DNA from: CALAMD01 sp035301345
Lineage (GTDB): Bacteria > Bacillota > Bacilli > Bacillales > Amphibacillaceae
Direction: 5' to 3'
DNA length: 50,794 nt
NCBI GenBank assembly: GCA_035301345.1
Contig: DATGUM010000023.1
Coordinates: 1 to 50,794 of the forward strand
Shown here: one piece after another, positions 25,146 to 33,477 of the stretch
Numbering within the stretch: the stretch's first letter is position 1
How the letters are laid out: the number at the start of each line of letters is the position of its first letter
Position numbers and translations under genes: made by a program
Notes under the pieces: model-generated
The model's input: only the letters and a program-made list of their open reading frames with translations
What the model was told of the DNA's origin: nothing
Databases searched by the model: none

Positions 25146-25961
25146 TTATAAGTAATCAATAAAATGTCTTCTGAATTTGTAATGGAGTGCTGATCCAAAC
25201 AAGAATAAGACGAAGACGATTCCCCAGAAATACAACGTGTAATACCAATGAGTAATGAAGTACCATTCTGTCCCGAAGAGTGCTGCACGGTACCCTTCAA
25301 TTAAATAATACAGTGGATTTAACTTCATCAACGATTCGAGCTTCCCACCGAGCATTGAAAGTGGCCATAAGATACCAGAAACGTATAACAACATTCTTAA
25401 CGTTGCGTTGAGTAGCATATGCACGTCACGAATAATCGTTGATAGCGTCGACGTAATAAGTGCGATAGCAAATAAAAAGCTGACAGTTGCAAAAATAAAG
25501 TAAACGAGTTGTAAGTAATATACGGATATGTAGTATCCTGACAATTGGAAAATAATAATTGCAATCGCAAGCATAAATAAATGAATATACAGTTTTGAAA
25601 AAATAACGAAATTCGGAATGACACTCATCGGAAAGTTCATTTTCGATAGCATCCGTAAACGAGTGTAGATTGAACGCGATCCGTCAATCGTTGATTGATA
25701 AAAGAACACCCATAAAATAAATGCCGAGAGCAACCAAAGAATAAAGGGAACCTCCATGCCAGCAATTTCCACAGGTTCCCTTTTTCTAATGGTCCCGAAC
25801 ACAAACCAATAAATTAAAATTTGAATCGACGGGTTAATAATTTCCCATGCCATCCCTAAATAGTTGTTTCTATTTTTACTTTTTATTTCATATAAGGACA
25901 GTCTACGCACTAAATAAAAGTGGTCAATCTGTTCCCTAATAATTGTCCAAGCTGCTTTCAT
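25146..25961 (-). CDS. tagG: Teichoic acid export ABC transporter, permease subunit (TagG-like)
   Basis: A 271-residue ABC-2 type permease with about six membrane spans. The amphipathic start includes RRLSLYEIKSKNRNNYLGMA, then NPSIQILIYWFVFG; NPLYYLIEGYRAALFG near residue 210 is the conserved exporter motif. It forms the channel with TagH. GAGAGGAAAC precedes the ATG at 25961. The gene follows the tagF-like gene by 93 bases, on the same strand, with no clear terminator between. Confidence 0.93.
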   Translation of the reverse strand: MKAAWTIIREQIDHFYLVRRLSLYEIKSKNRNNYLGMAWEIINPSIQILIYWFVFGTIRKREPVEIAGMEVPFILWLLSAFILWVFFYQSTIDGSRSIYTRLRMLSKMNFPMSVIPNFVIFSKLYIHLFMLAIAIIIFQLSGYYISVYYLQLVYFIFATVSFLFAIALITSTLSTIIRDVHMLLNATLRMLLYVSGILWPLSMLGGKLESLMKLNPLYYLIEGYRAALFGTEWYFITHWYYTLYFWGIVFVLFLFGSALHYKFRRHFIDYL

Positions 25962-26054
25962 TCGAGTTTCCTCTCATATCTTTTAAATAGTTAGTCGAAC
26001 ATCAATTACGACTTGATTATACAACGAGACAGCGATAAAGACAATCGTTCGTCA

Positions 26055-28160
26055 TTACTCTTTAAAAACCGCTTCGACAACACGCTTCGTCGCTTCGCCG
26101 TCTTCTAAATAACAAAAGCGATCATAAAACGCGTCATTTACCGTCGTCGGTTCGTACCCATGTGCTTCTATCTGTTCGATTTCTTTAATGAGCGCATCAG
26201 TCGTACGAACGAGTGGCCCAGGAGCCGTTTTTTCAAAATCAAAGTAAAAACCACGTAAGTTGTCGCGATAATCATCAATGTCATAAACAAAGAAAAGCAT
26301 CGGGCGCTTCAAGTTAGCATAGTCGAAAAAGACAGATGAATAGTCGGTAATTAACATGTCTGCTACGACGTATAGATCACGGATATCCTCATGCGCTGAA
26401 TAATCAAACACAAAATCTTCATAGCCTGTTAAATCAAGATTTTCAGCAACTAAATAGTGCATACGAAGAACGATAACGTGCGTCTCACCAAACACTTCTT
26501 TCAGTTTGTCTAATTCAAGTTCCATGCCAAATTTATATCGTCCACGGCCATAAAACTGATTGTCACGCCACGTCGGTGCATATAAAATGATTTTTTTATC
26601 TGTCGGTAAATTCATCCGTTCTTTTAATGACGCAACGAATGCCTCGTCATCACTTTTAAATAAATAGTCATTTCGTGGATAGCCTGATTCAACCATTTCT
26701 TTATTAAAACGAAATGCTCGACGAAATATTTCACTTGAATAAGCATTTGGCGACACGAGGTAATCCCATTTACTCGCTTCTTTCGTAAAGTTCGCTTTAT
26801 ATTTTTCAATATTCGTACCCGGCATATGCACTTCATCCATATCAGCTGCTAAACGTTTAAGTGGTGTTCCGTGCCACGTTTGTAAATAAACAGTTCCTCG
26901 TGGCTTCGGAATCCACAACGGTAAACGCGCATTCGTCACCCAATACTTCGCACGCGTCATTGCAAATAGCCAACGAATTGAAAACCTCCGAATGTACGGC
27001 ACTTTTTTCCCTTTAAAATAGTCCGTATGTCTGCGGTCTGCGCTCCAGACGAGTTCATAGTTAGGTGCATGCTTTTCCAAATACTCATAGATGGCACGCG
27101 GGCTATCACTATACTGTTTCCCGTGAAAACTTTCGAAAATAACTAAATCTTTTTTCGTCGGCAAAACTTTCCCTAAAGTAAAAAAGGCTAATTTATAAAG
27201 CTGTAAAAGTTGCTTGCTACGGCGAAGAACTACCCAGCGACGTTTCACTGAACGCATGAATTCTAAAGCAAATTTATATTCATAAACATCAACAGCTAAG
27301 CACTCTGTTTTTCTTTTTGCCTCAACACTCACTTGAATGCGCTTATCTTGTAGCGACACTTTTTGTTTAATCGGCACACGATTAATTGCGTGACTCACAA
27401 TTAAATAATCACTCTCTATCGTTTTTACAACGTTACTTTCCTCATAATTTACTGTTAAATAAAACTTGAAGTTGTTTGCGCTTCCTACGTCCATATAATC
27501 AAATAAGTTGACCATTACCGTATATCCTTGATTTTTCACTTCCTCATACCAACGATATGAAGTATACGATTCTGGGATAGACATGCTTTGTACTGGTACG
27601 TGAATTGGTTCTTCATTTGATTTTGCTTGCCACGTCAAATAAACTTGTTTGTTTTCTACATCTTCAAGTTCATTCCAATGATAAAAACCGCTCAATTGGA
27701 GAATTCCTTTCTCCCTAAGCATAATGTGTTCACATGTCGCCAACAAAAAGTTCTCCCTAAAACAAAAATTAATATTCCCATTAACTGTTGTACTCGGATA
27801 GAACACATACTTATCACTTATTTTTATTTGCTGCTGCTCTAAATAGTCAATGTTACTCTTTATTTTTCCACGTTGCTTTTCATCGCCTCGTCTTCGAACA
27901 ATTGAAAAACCAACTTCTTCTCCCTGAGAATAAAATAAAGGTTCTTTCGAATAATCAATCTCAATTTCATAAATATTAAAGTCCCCAGACTGTTTGATTT
28001 TTTTCTCTTGAAAAGTAAGTTCCTCATTAGTTGTTGTTATTAGTGCAAAGTAAAATTGTTCCCAATCCTCTATGTAAGATCTTAAAATAGACACTTTTAA
28101 GATGTATTTATTCGCTATTTTATCAATGCTTAATAATTGCCGATTTCTCAATTGCTTCAT
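26055..28160 (-). CDS. tagF: CDP-glycerol:poly(glycerophosphate) glycerophosphotransferase (TagF-like)
   Basis: A 701-residue polymerase. Residues 1-330 are a beta-rich N-terminal region with no motif I can name. Residues 335-695 are the Glyphos_transf domain with YLQTWHGTPLKRL (His430) and VLRMHYL (His568), the two histidines expected at the active site, and ITDYSSVFFDYANLKRP near residue 604. It extends poly(glycerol phosphate) chains from CDP-glycerol at the inner membrane face. Bacillus subtilis TagF has 746 residues. It lies with tagGH downstream and a paralogue upstream on the same strand; which of the two is the main polymerase is not certain. Confidence 0.88.
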   Translation of the reverse strand: MKQLRNRQLLSIDKIANKYILKVSILRSYIEDWEQFYFALITTTNEELTFQEKKIKQSGDFNIYEIEIDYSKEPLFYSQGEEVGFSIVRRRGDEKQRGKIKSNIDYLEQQQIKISDKYVFYPSTTVNGNINFCFRENFLLATCEHIMLREKGILQLSGFYHWNELEDVENKQVYLTWQAKSNEEPIHVPVQSMSIPESYTSYRWYEEVKNQGYTVMVNLFDYMDVGSANNFKFYLTVNYEESNVVKTIESDYLIVSHAINRVPIKQKVSLQDKRIQVSVEAKRKTECLAVDVYEYKFALEFMRSVKRRWVVLRRSKQLLQLYKLAFFTLGKVLPTKKDLVIFESFHGKQYSDSPRAIYEYLEKHAPNYELVWSADRRHTDYFKGKKVPYIRRFSIRWLFAMTRAKYWVTNARLPLWIPKPRGTVYLQTWHGTPLKRLAADMDEVHMPGTNIEKYKANFTKEASKWDYLVSPNAYSSEIFRRAFRFNKEMVESGYPRNDYLFKSDDEAFVASLKERMNLPTDKKIILYAPTWRDNQFYGRGRYKFGMELELDKLKEVFGETHVIVLRMHYLVAENLDLTGYEDFVFDYSAHEDIRDLYVVADMLITDYSSVFFDYANLKRPMLFFVYDIDDYRDNLRGFYFDFEKTAPGPLVRTTDALIKEIEQIEAHGYEPTTVNDAFYDRFCYLEDGEATKRVVEAVFKE

Positions 28161-28235
28161 TCACAGTTCCTCCCCACAACCTAACTAATAATTAATATAT
28201 GTACGATGACATTATAACACTTAATACAAAAGAAG

Positions 28236-28276
28236 AACCTTCAGAAAGTACAAATCATTGACTTCCCAAAGGTTTT
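28236..28276 (-). terminator. Terminator after the GT2-TagF fusion gene
   Basis: On the minus strand AACCTT-TG-GGAAG pairs with CTTTC-TG-AAGGTT (one wobble, a symmetric internal loop) and is followed by CTTCTTTT. Confidence 0.6.
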
Positions 28277-28281
28277 GGCTT

Positions 28282-30402
28282 CTACTTAAAAACTTTATTC
28301 ACTGTTTTTTCTGAGGCTTTTCCATCATCCCATAAACAAAAGCGTTTATAGAACGCATCATATATTTCCTCATATTCTTCTTTAACTGTTTCAATCGTTT
28401 CAATAGCATCAATCACTTCATCTGAAGTTTTAAGTAATGGTCCAGGAACTTCTGACTCAATATCTAAATAAAAACCTCTTAAAGTATCTCTATACTTCTC
28501 TAAATCATAAGTGAAAAAGATAATTGGACGCTTTAAATTAGCATAATCAAAGAAAACCGAAGAATAATCAGTTATTAACAAGTCAGAAGCGAGATACAGT
28601 TCCGCAATGTCGTCATACGTTGAAACATCATAAGCAAAACCTTCATACTGACTTATGTCTAATGAATTAGCAATAAAGTAATGCATTCTTAACAGAACGA
28701 TATAATCATCACCTAATCGTTGTTGCATCTTTTCTAGGTTTAACTTCAATGAAAAGTTGTATTTCCCACGAGCAATGTAGTCATCATCACGCCAAGTTGG
28801 AGCGTATAAAACAACTTTTTTATTTAAAGGGATATTTAATTTCTTTTTAATTTTTTTAATCTCTTTGTTGTTATTTCCTTTATATAAAATGTCATTTCTT
28901 GGGTACCCAAATTCAAGCATTTCTTTATTGTATACAAAGGCTCTCTGGAAGATATTTGATGAGTACTCGTTTGGCGAGCTCAAATAATCCCATCTACGCG
29001 ATTGAATGTAAAAATTCTTTTTATAATTTGGGTCAGCAGAATAAACATCATCCATGTCAAAAACAAGCCTCTTCAATGGTGTCCCGTGCCATGTTTGTAA
29101 ATAGATATTTTCTTTTCGTTTAGTTAACTGGACAGGTAACCGAGAATTGCTCACCCAGTACTTAGCTCGTGCTAAATAATAAAAATATTTCAAGCTAAAT
29201 CTCTCAACTTGCTTCCCACGACCAGGAATTTTCTTTTTTTCATTAAAGCTCCAAACGGCCTTATATTTCTTTTTATGCTTATTCATATATTCATAAATGT
29301 ACTTTGGGCTATCGGAGTAGTTTTTCCCTAAAAAGCTCTCGAAAAAAACAAGTTTTGATTTAATTGGGAGCTTCGTAAAAACATGATTGTATAAAAAATA
29401 ATAAAATCGTCTTCGCGAACCTAGACTTTCCTTTAATTCTCTAAATGCATTATGTCTCTTCATTATTTTTTTGTATCTTTTGATATTATTTTTCTGGATA
29501 GGTTTTAGTTCACGCCGTAAAATAATACTTGCATTGGCAACACTTTTCTCCCCTAGCAAAGATACCGCTTGTCGCAAATGTTCAAATAAAACTTCTACAT
29601 CCTCTTTCGTCGATATAGCAATCAGTATTTCTTTGCGATAATAATTTAAAAATCGCTTGTCTAAAAAAGCATTGATTCCATTATCCTTTGAATATGTTTG
29701 CTTTAAATCCACAAACACTTTAATAAAGCTTTTGGATAAATCAATGGAATCTGTTTGAGATAAAGATGGATTTAAAATTGGATCGTTTCTTAAGCGCTGG
29801 AAGTACACTGCCTCTTTAATTCTTTGTATGTAAGTAATATTTTTAAAAAATGGTAGTAAAAAGAACAAATCTGTATAGAACATATGACTTTCAGAAAACT
29901 TTAAGTTATGTTCATCAACAAACTCCTTCTTTATTAAAAAGTTTTTCGCCTTTAAATTATGGAGCAGATTGTAACGATTATCAGTATATGTTATTGGATT
30001 AAAATTGCCGTCAAAAGTTACTGTGAATGCCGATGATAAATGACTCGATCTAACACTCCCACGAACAGCTACATTCCCTCCAATATTATTCATTAGAATG
30101 CTCAATGTTTCACGTGGTAAAAAGTCATCACTATCTAAGAAATATACGTATGCTCCAGTTGCTTTTTCTATTCCGTAATTTCTCGCATACCCCACACCTT
30201 TTTGCTCATCTAATGAATAGACGATCATTCGATCATCTGCTTCTGCGTATTCCTGTACAATTTCCAGAGAGTTATCCGTACTTTTATCATCAACAATAAT
30301 TATTTCTAAGTTATCATACGTTTGATTTTTTAAAGAGGACAAACAATCCCCCACAAATTCTTCGGTATTATGCATCGGTATAATAACAGATATTTTATCC
30401 AT
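28282..30402 (-). CDS. Fusion of GT2 glycosyltransferase and TagF-type glycerophosphotransferase
   Basis: A 706-residue two-domain enzyme. Residues 1-210 are a GT-A family 2 transferase (ISVIIPMHNTEEFVGDCL, EIIIVDDKSTD, and the metal-binding DSDD at 90-93). Residues 345-700 are a full Glyphos_transf domain with YLQTWHGTPLKRL (His439), LLRMHYF (His574) and ITDYSSVFFDYANLKRP. It may add sugar and glycerol phosphate to one polymer, giving a glycosylated repeat or a linkage structure, or make a second polymer. The catalytic half is clearly homologous to the neighbouring gene at 26055-28160. The start is ATG at 30402 after AAAGGTGG. Confidence 0.88.
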   Translation of the reverse strand: MDKISVIIPMHNTEEFVGDCLSSLKNQTYDNLEIIIVDDKSTDNSLEIVQEYAEADDRMIVYSLDEQKGVGYARNYGIEKATGAYVYFLDSDDFLPRETLSILMNNIGGNVAVRGSVRSSHLSSAFTVTFDGNFNPITYTDNRYNLLHNLKAKNFLIKKEFVDEHNLKFSESHMFYTDLFFLLPFFKNITYIQRIKEAVYFQRLRNDPILNPSLSQTDSIDLSKSFIKVFVDLKQTYSKDNGINAFLDKRFLNYYRKEILIAISTKEDVEVLFEHLRQAVSLLGEKSVANASIILRRELKPIQKNNIKRYKKIMKRHNAFRELKESLGSRRRFYYFLYNHVFTKLPIKSKLVFFESFLGKNYSDSPKYIYEYMNKHKKKYKAVWSFNEKKKIPGRGKQVERFSLKYFYYLARAKYWVSNSRLPVQLTKRKENIYLQTWHGTPLKRLVFDMDDVYSADPNYKKNFYIQSRRWDYLSSPNEYSSNIFQRAFVYNKEMLEFGYPRNDILYKGNNNKEIKKIKKKLNIPLNKKVVLYAPTWRDDDYIARGKYNFSLKLNLEKMQQRLGDDYIVLLRMHYFIANSLDISQYEGFAYDVSTYDDIAELYLASDLLITDYSSVFFDYANLKRPIIFFTYDLEKYRDTLRGFYLDIESEVPGPLLKTSDEVIDAIETIETVKEEYEEIYDAFYKRFCLWDDGKASEKTVNKVFK

Positions 30403-30447
30403 ATATAAAATCCACCTTTATAAAAATAAATATGCACACGGTTAAAT

Positions 30448-30477
30448 ATGTTACTTGTTTCATACTTTTAATGTCAA
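30448..30477 (-). promoter_or_regulatory. Promoter for the GT2-TagF fusion gene
   Basis: TTGACA (30472-30477), an 18-base spacer and TAACAT (30448-30453) on the minus strand. Confidence 0.55.
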
Positions 30478-30632
30478 ACACACACTTTAGTTTACATCTT
30501 CTTCTTAAAGATAGTATATAACATTTCGTTTAAAATGTGATTACTCTTTTATTACTATACCCTTGCATGAGTAGATATAAGCGTCCTCAAACAATTGTCT
30601 AATCATTTATGTCGCCTTTTACTATGTTTCTT

Positions 30633-30661
30633 TTGTCAATTTATAGTATAATAAATATTAA
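30633..30661 (+). promoter_or_regulatory. Promoter for the tagD-tagB-LCP operon
   Basis: TTGTCA (30633-30638), a 17-base spacer and TATTAA (30656-30661). It lies about 70 bases before the tagD start. Confidence 0.6.
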
Positions 30662-30731
30662 ATGTCTTAAATCCTAATGAACCATACATATAGATAATAT
30701 ATTTTTAAATCTTAGACGGAGGTACATGAAC

Positions 30732-31130
30732 ATGAAAAGAGTTATCACATACGGTACGTTCGACTTGTTGCACCCGGGTCATATTAATATTTTAAGGCGT
30801 GCAAAAGAAATGGGCGACTATCTTATCGTAGCTATTTCAACGGATGAATTTAATGCACTTAAACATAAAGAAGCTTACCACTCGTTTGAGAATAGAAAAA
30901 TGATTCTCGAATCGATTCGCTATGTCGACGAAGTAATTCCAGAACATACGTGGGAGCAAAAAGTAACTGACGTAACAGATCATAACGTTGATTTGTTCGT
31001 TATGGGTGATGACTGGACAGGAGAGTTCGATTTTTTACGAGAATATTGTGATGTCGTATATTTGCCACGAACAGTCGGCATTTCAACGACAAAAATAAAG
31101 CAAGACTTACTAAACACGAATAATGGTTAG
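30732..31130 (+). CDS. tagD: Glycerol-3-phosphate cytidylyltransferase
   Basis: A 132-residue nucleotidyltransferase: GTFDLLHPGHINIL holds the HxGH motif and RTVGISTTKIK the second signature. It makes CDP-glycerol, the donor for TagB and both TagF-type enzymes. It is very close to Bacillus subtilis TagD over its length. GGAGG lies 9 bases before the ATG at 30732; an ATG at 30726 is only 3 bases from the site and is less likely. Confidence 0.97.
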   Translation: MKRVITYGTFDLLHPGHINILRRAKEMGDYLIVAISTDEFNALKHKEAYHSFENRKMILESIRYVDEVIPEHTWEQKVTDVTDHNVDLFVMGDDWTGEFDFLREYCDVVYLPRTVGISTTKIKQDLLNTNNG

Positions 31131-32277
31131 GGAATTTTTTATATCCGCATACTTAGTCATTTTCAATACGTTATTTAACATTTGCAAGCGATTTCCGCAA
31201 CGTGTGAAAACAGTGTGCGTCGCGTCATTCGGTGACAATATTCACTATACGACTCAAGCGTTAAAACGCTTATCAGATGAAGAGATAGTCATTTTAAAAG
31301 ATCATCGTTGCAACTATCCTTTCCCTGATAACGTTCAAGTCATTCGATTTCATGCATGGAGACCCATCAGTTACTTGAAATCAATCTATCATTTAGCAAC
31401 TGCAAAAACAGTTTTAATCGATAATTATTTTGGCTTTTTAGGTGCTGTTGCATTTAGAAAAAATACGACACGCATCCAACTTTGGCATGCCGCTGGTGCC
31501 ATTAAGAAGTTCGGACTGAACGACCCGTCTATTAGTAAACGTAGCAAGCGTGCTAAGAGCAGATTTAAAAAAGTGTACCAACAATTCCAACACGTGACCG
31601 TTGCTTCTAATGAAATGGCACGTGTTTTCCAAGAAAGTTTCGGATTAGATGAACAATCAATTATTCGCGCAGGTGTTCCGAGAACCGATTTGTTTTTTAA
31701 TAGCGAAGAGCGCGAACGTATTCAAACGTCATTTAAGAAAAAATTTCCAATCATTAACGAAAAGAAAGTTATCTTATATGCACCGACATATAGAGACAAC
31801 CAACTACGTGACTACAAACTAGCCCTTGATTTAGATGAACTTTATCAAGAACTAGCAGATGAGTACGTCTTGTTCATCAAGCAGCATCCTGCTGTTTCTT
31901 ATCGTTTAACTGAAAAGCACCAATCGTTCGTCTATGACGTTTCTTATTATCATGATACGAACCATTTGCTTTTATTTACTGATTTACTTATTACGGACTA
32001 TTCTTCTATTCCGTTTGAATATGCACTACAGCACAAGCCGATGATATTTTTCGCTTACGATCAACAAACGTACGAAAAAACGCGTGGTTTAATTAGCAAT
32101 TATGAACAAGAAATGCCTGGACCGATTGCTCGGACAACGGAAGATGTTATATCACTTATTAAAAAAGAGACGTTTTCATTAACGAACGTTCAGCAATTTT
32201 CACAAAAGTGGAATGAATTTTCCGACGGACATTCAAGTGAAGATATCGCGAAGTTTTTACTAAATAAACGAAAATAA
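31123..32277 (+). CDS. tagB: TagB-like CDP-glycerol glycerophosphotransferase (teichoic acid primase)
   Basis: A 384-residue, single Glyphos_transf domain protein of TagB length (381). It has a hydrophobic N-terminal segment and IQLWHAAGAIKKFG in place of the TagF WHGTPLKR motif, FIKQHPAV, and LITDYSSIPFEYAL. WHAAGA is typical of primases that add one glycerol phosphate to the linkage disaccharide lipid. It overlaps tagD by 8 bases, so the two are coupled. TagA, which makes the disaccharide, is not in the window. Confidence 0.85.
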   Translation: MVREFFISAYLVIFNTLFNICKRFPQRVKTVCVASFGDNIHYTTQALKRLSDEEIVILKDHRCNYPFPDNVQVIRFHAWRPISYLKSIYHLATAKTVLIDNYFGFLGAVAFRKNTTRIQLWHAAGAIKKFGLNDPSISKRSKRAKSRFKKVYQQFQHVTVASNEMARVFQESFGLDEQSIIRAGVPRTDLFFNSEERERIQTSFKKKFPIINEKKVILYAPTYRDNQLRDYKLALDLDELYQELADEYVLFIKQHPAVSYRLTEKHQSFVYDVSYYHDTNHLLLFTDLLITDYSSIPFEYALQHKPMIFFAYDQQTYEKTRGLISNYEQEMPGPIARTTEDVISLIKKETFSLTNVQQFSQKWNEFSDGHSSEDIAKFLLNKRK

Positions 32278-32318
32278 CTAATTCCTTTCAACAATGCGAG
32301 GCACGAAGGAGGATCCGA

Positions 32319-33308
32319 ATGTCGAACAACCAAAAGAGACGGATCGTAAAAAGAAAAAAGAAACGAACATTTAAGAAACGAGCCTTGCTCATTTTAACAA
32401 TTATTTCTGTTTTATTTTTAGCCGTTTTAACGTATGCTGCTTATTTATACGTTAAAGCAGACTCTGCATTTTCTAATGCGTATGAAGATGATGGCTCAGA
32501 GAAATCAGACTTAAGAGAATCTAGCGTCGATCCGAAAATTGATAACGTATCTATTTTAATTATGGGTGTCGATGAGAACGATCATGATGAAGAAATGATC
32601 GGACAGCCTGTTAGAACGGATGCTTTAATGCTTGCTACACTTAACCGTGAAACAAAAAGTGTGAAAATGTTAAGCATCCCACGTGATTCTTATGTCTTTA
32701 TACCGAAAATTAACGACTATTCAAAAATCAATCATGCCTTTGCTTACGGAGAAACACAAGCAACGATTCGAACGGTCGAGCATTTGTTAGATATTCCGAT
32801 TGATTACTACTTTAAAGTAAATTTTGAAGCTTTTGTGGAAGTTGTTGACGCATTAGACGGAGTGAATGTGGACGTTCCTTATGAGTTTTATGAACAGAAT
32901 TCACATAACGTGCTAGATGCCATCCACTTATTACCTGGTGAACAGGAACTTGACGGTGAAGAAGCTTTAGCTCTCGCCCGTACACGTAAACTAGATAACG
33001 ATATCGAGCGTGGTAAAAGACAACAAGATATTTTAAAAGCTATCGTTAAAAAATCTGCTTCTCTCGGTTCGATCTTAAAGTATGACCAAGTGATCGCTGC
33101 CGTTGGAAATAATATGACGACAAACATGAAGTTTAGTGAGATGAAAAGCTTATTCACATACGTTACGGCAGGTGCTGACCTCGATATCGAAGCGTTAACG
33201 ATTGACGGATATGATTACCAACCTGGCGCTGTCTATTACTGGCAACTCGATGAAGAATCTTTAAACAATGCAACAACAACATTAAAAGAACACCTAAACA
33301 TTAACTAA
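32319..33308 (+). CDS. LytR-CpsA-Psr (LCP) family glycopolymer transferase, copy 3
   Basis: A 329-residue LCP protein with a very basic start (KRRIVKRKKKRTFKKRA), one membrane span and a full LCP domain (ILIMGVDEND, RTDALMLATLN, KMLSIPRDSYVFIP, KINHAFAYGE, LARTRKLDNDIERGKRQQD). Its post-membrane segment (ADSAFSNAYEDDGSEKSDLR) is nearly that of copy 1, so the two are recent duplicates. It follows the tagB-like gene by 41 bases with AAGGAGGA and no terminator, which ties it to teichoic acid attachment. Confidence 0.93.
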   Translation: MSNNQKRRIVKRKKKRTFKKRALLILTIISVLFLAVLTYAAYLYVKADSAFSNAYEDDGSEKSDLRESSVDPKIDNVSILIMGVDENDHDEEMIGQPVRTDALMLATLNRETKSVKMLSIPRDSYVFIPKINDYSKINHAFAYGETQATIRTVEHLLDIPIDYYFKVNFEAFVEVVDALDGVNVDVPYEFYEQNSHNVLDAIHLLPGEQELDGEEALALARTRKLDNDIERGKRQQDILKAIVKKSASLGSILKYDQVIAAVGNNMTTNMKFSEMKSLFTYVTAGADLDIEALTIDGYDYQPGAVYYWQLDEESLNNATTTLKEHLNIN

Positions 33309-33324
33309 TACTTATTTCCGTACA

Positions 33325-33363
33325 CGCCTTTGCGAAAAACATTTTAGCAAAGGCGTTTTTCTT
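33325..33363 (+). terminator. Terminator after the tagD-tagB-LCP operon
   Basis: CGCCTTTGC / GCAAAGGCG stem with a 13-base loop, then TTTTTCTTT. Confidence 0.9.
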
Positions 33364-33477
33364 TCGTTTAACAAACTCTTCAAAACGTATCATTTATGCC
33401 TATTCTACTTATACATACACCGTCATTCATGATACAATAATAAAAGTGAACATTTTTAATTAAGGAGTCATTAACAT

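Larger units (their letters stand above)
30403..30731. other. Divergent regulatory region between the GT2-TagF fusion gene and tagD
   Basis: 329 AT-rich bases with no gene. They hold back-to-back promoters: minus-strand TTGACA-N18-TAACAT (30448-30477) and plus-strand TTGTCA-N17-TATTAA (30633-30661). Between them I see no convincing operator. Confidence 0.6.
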
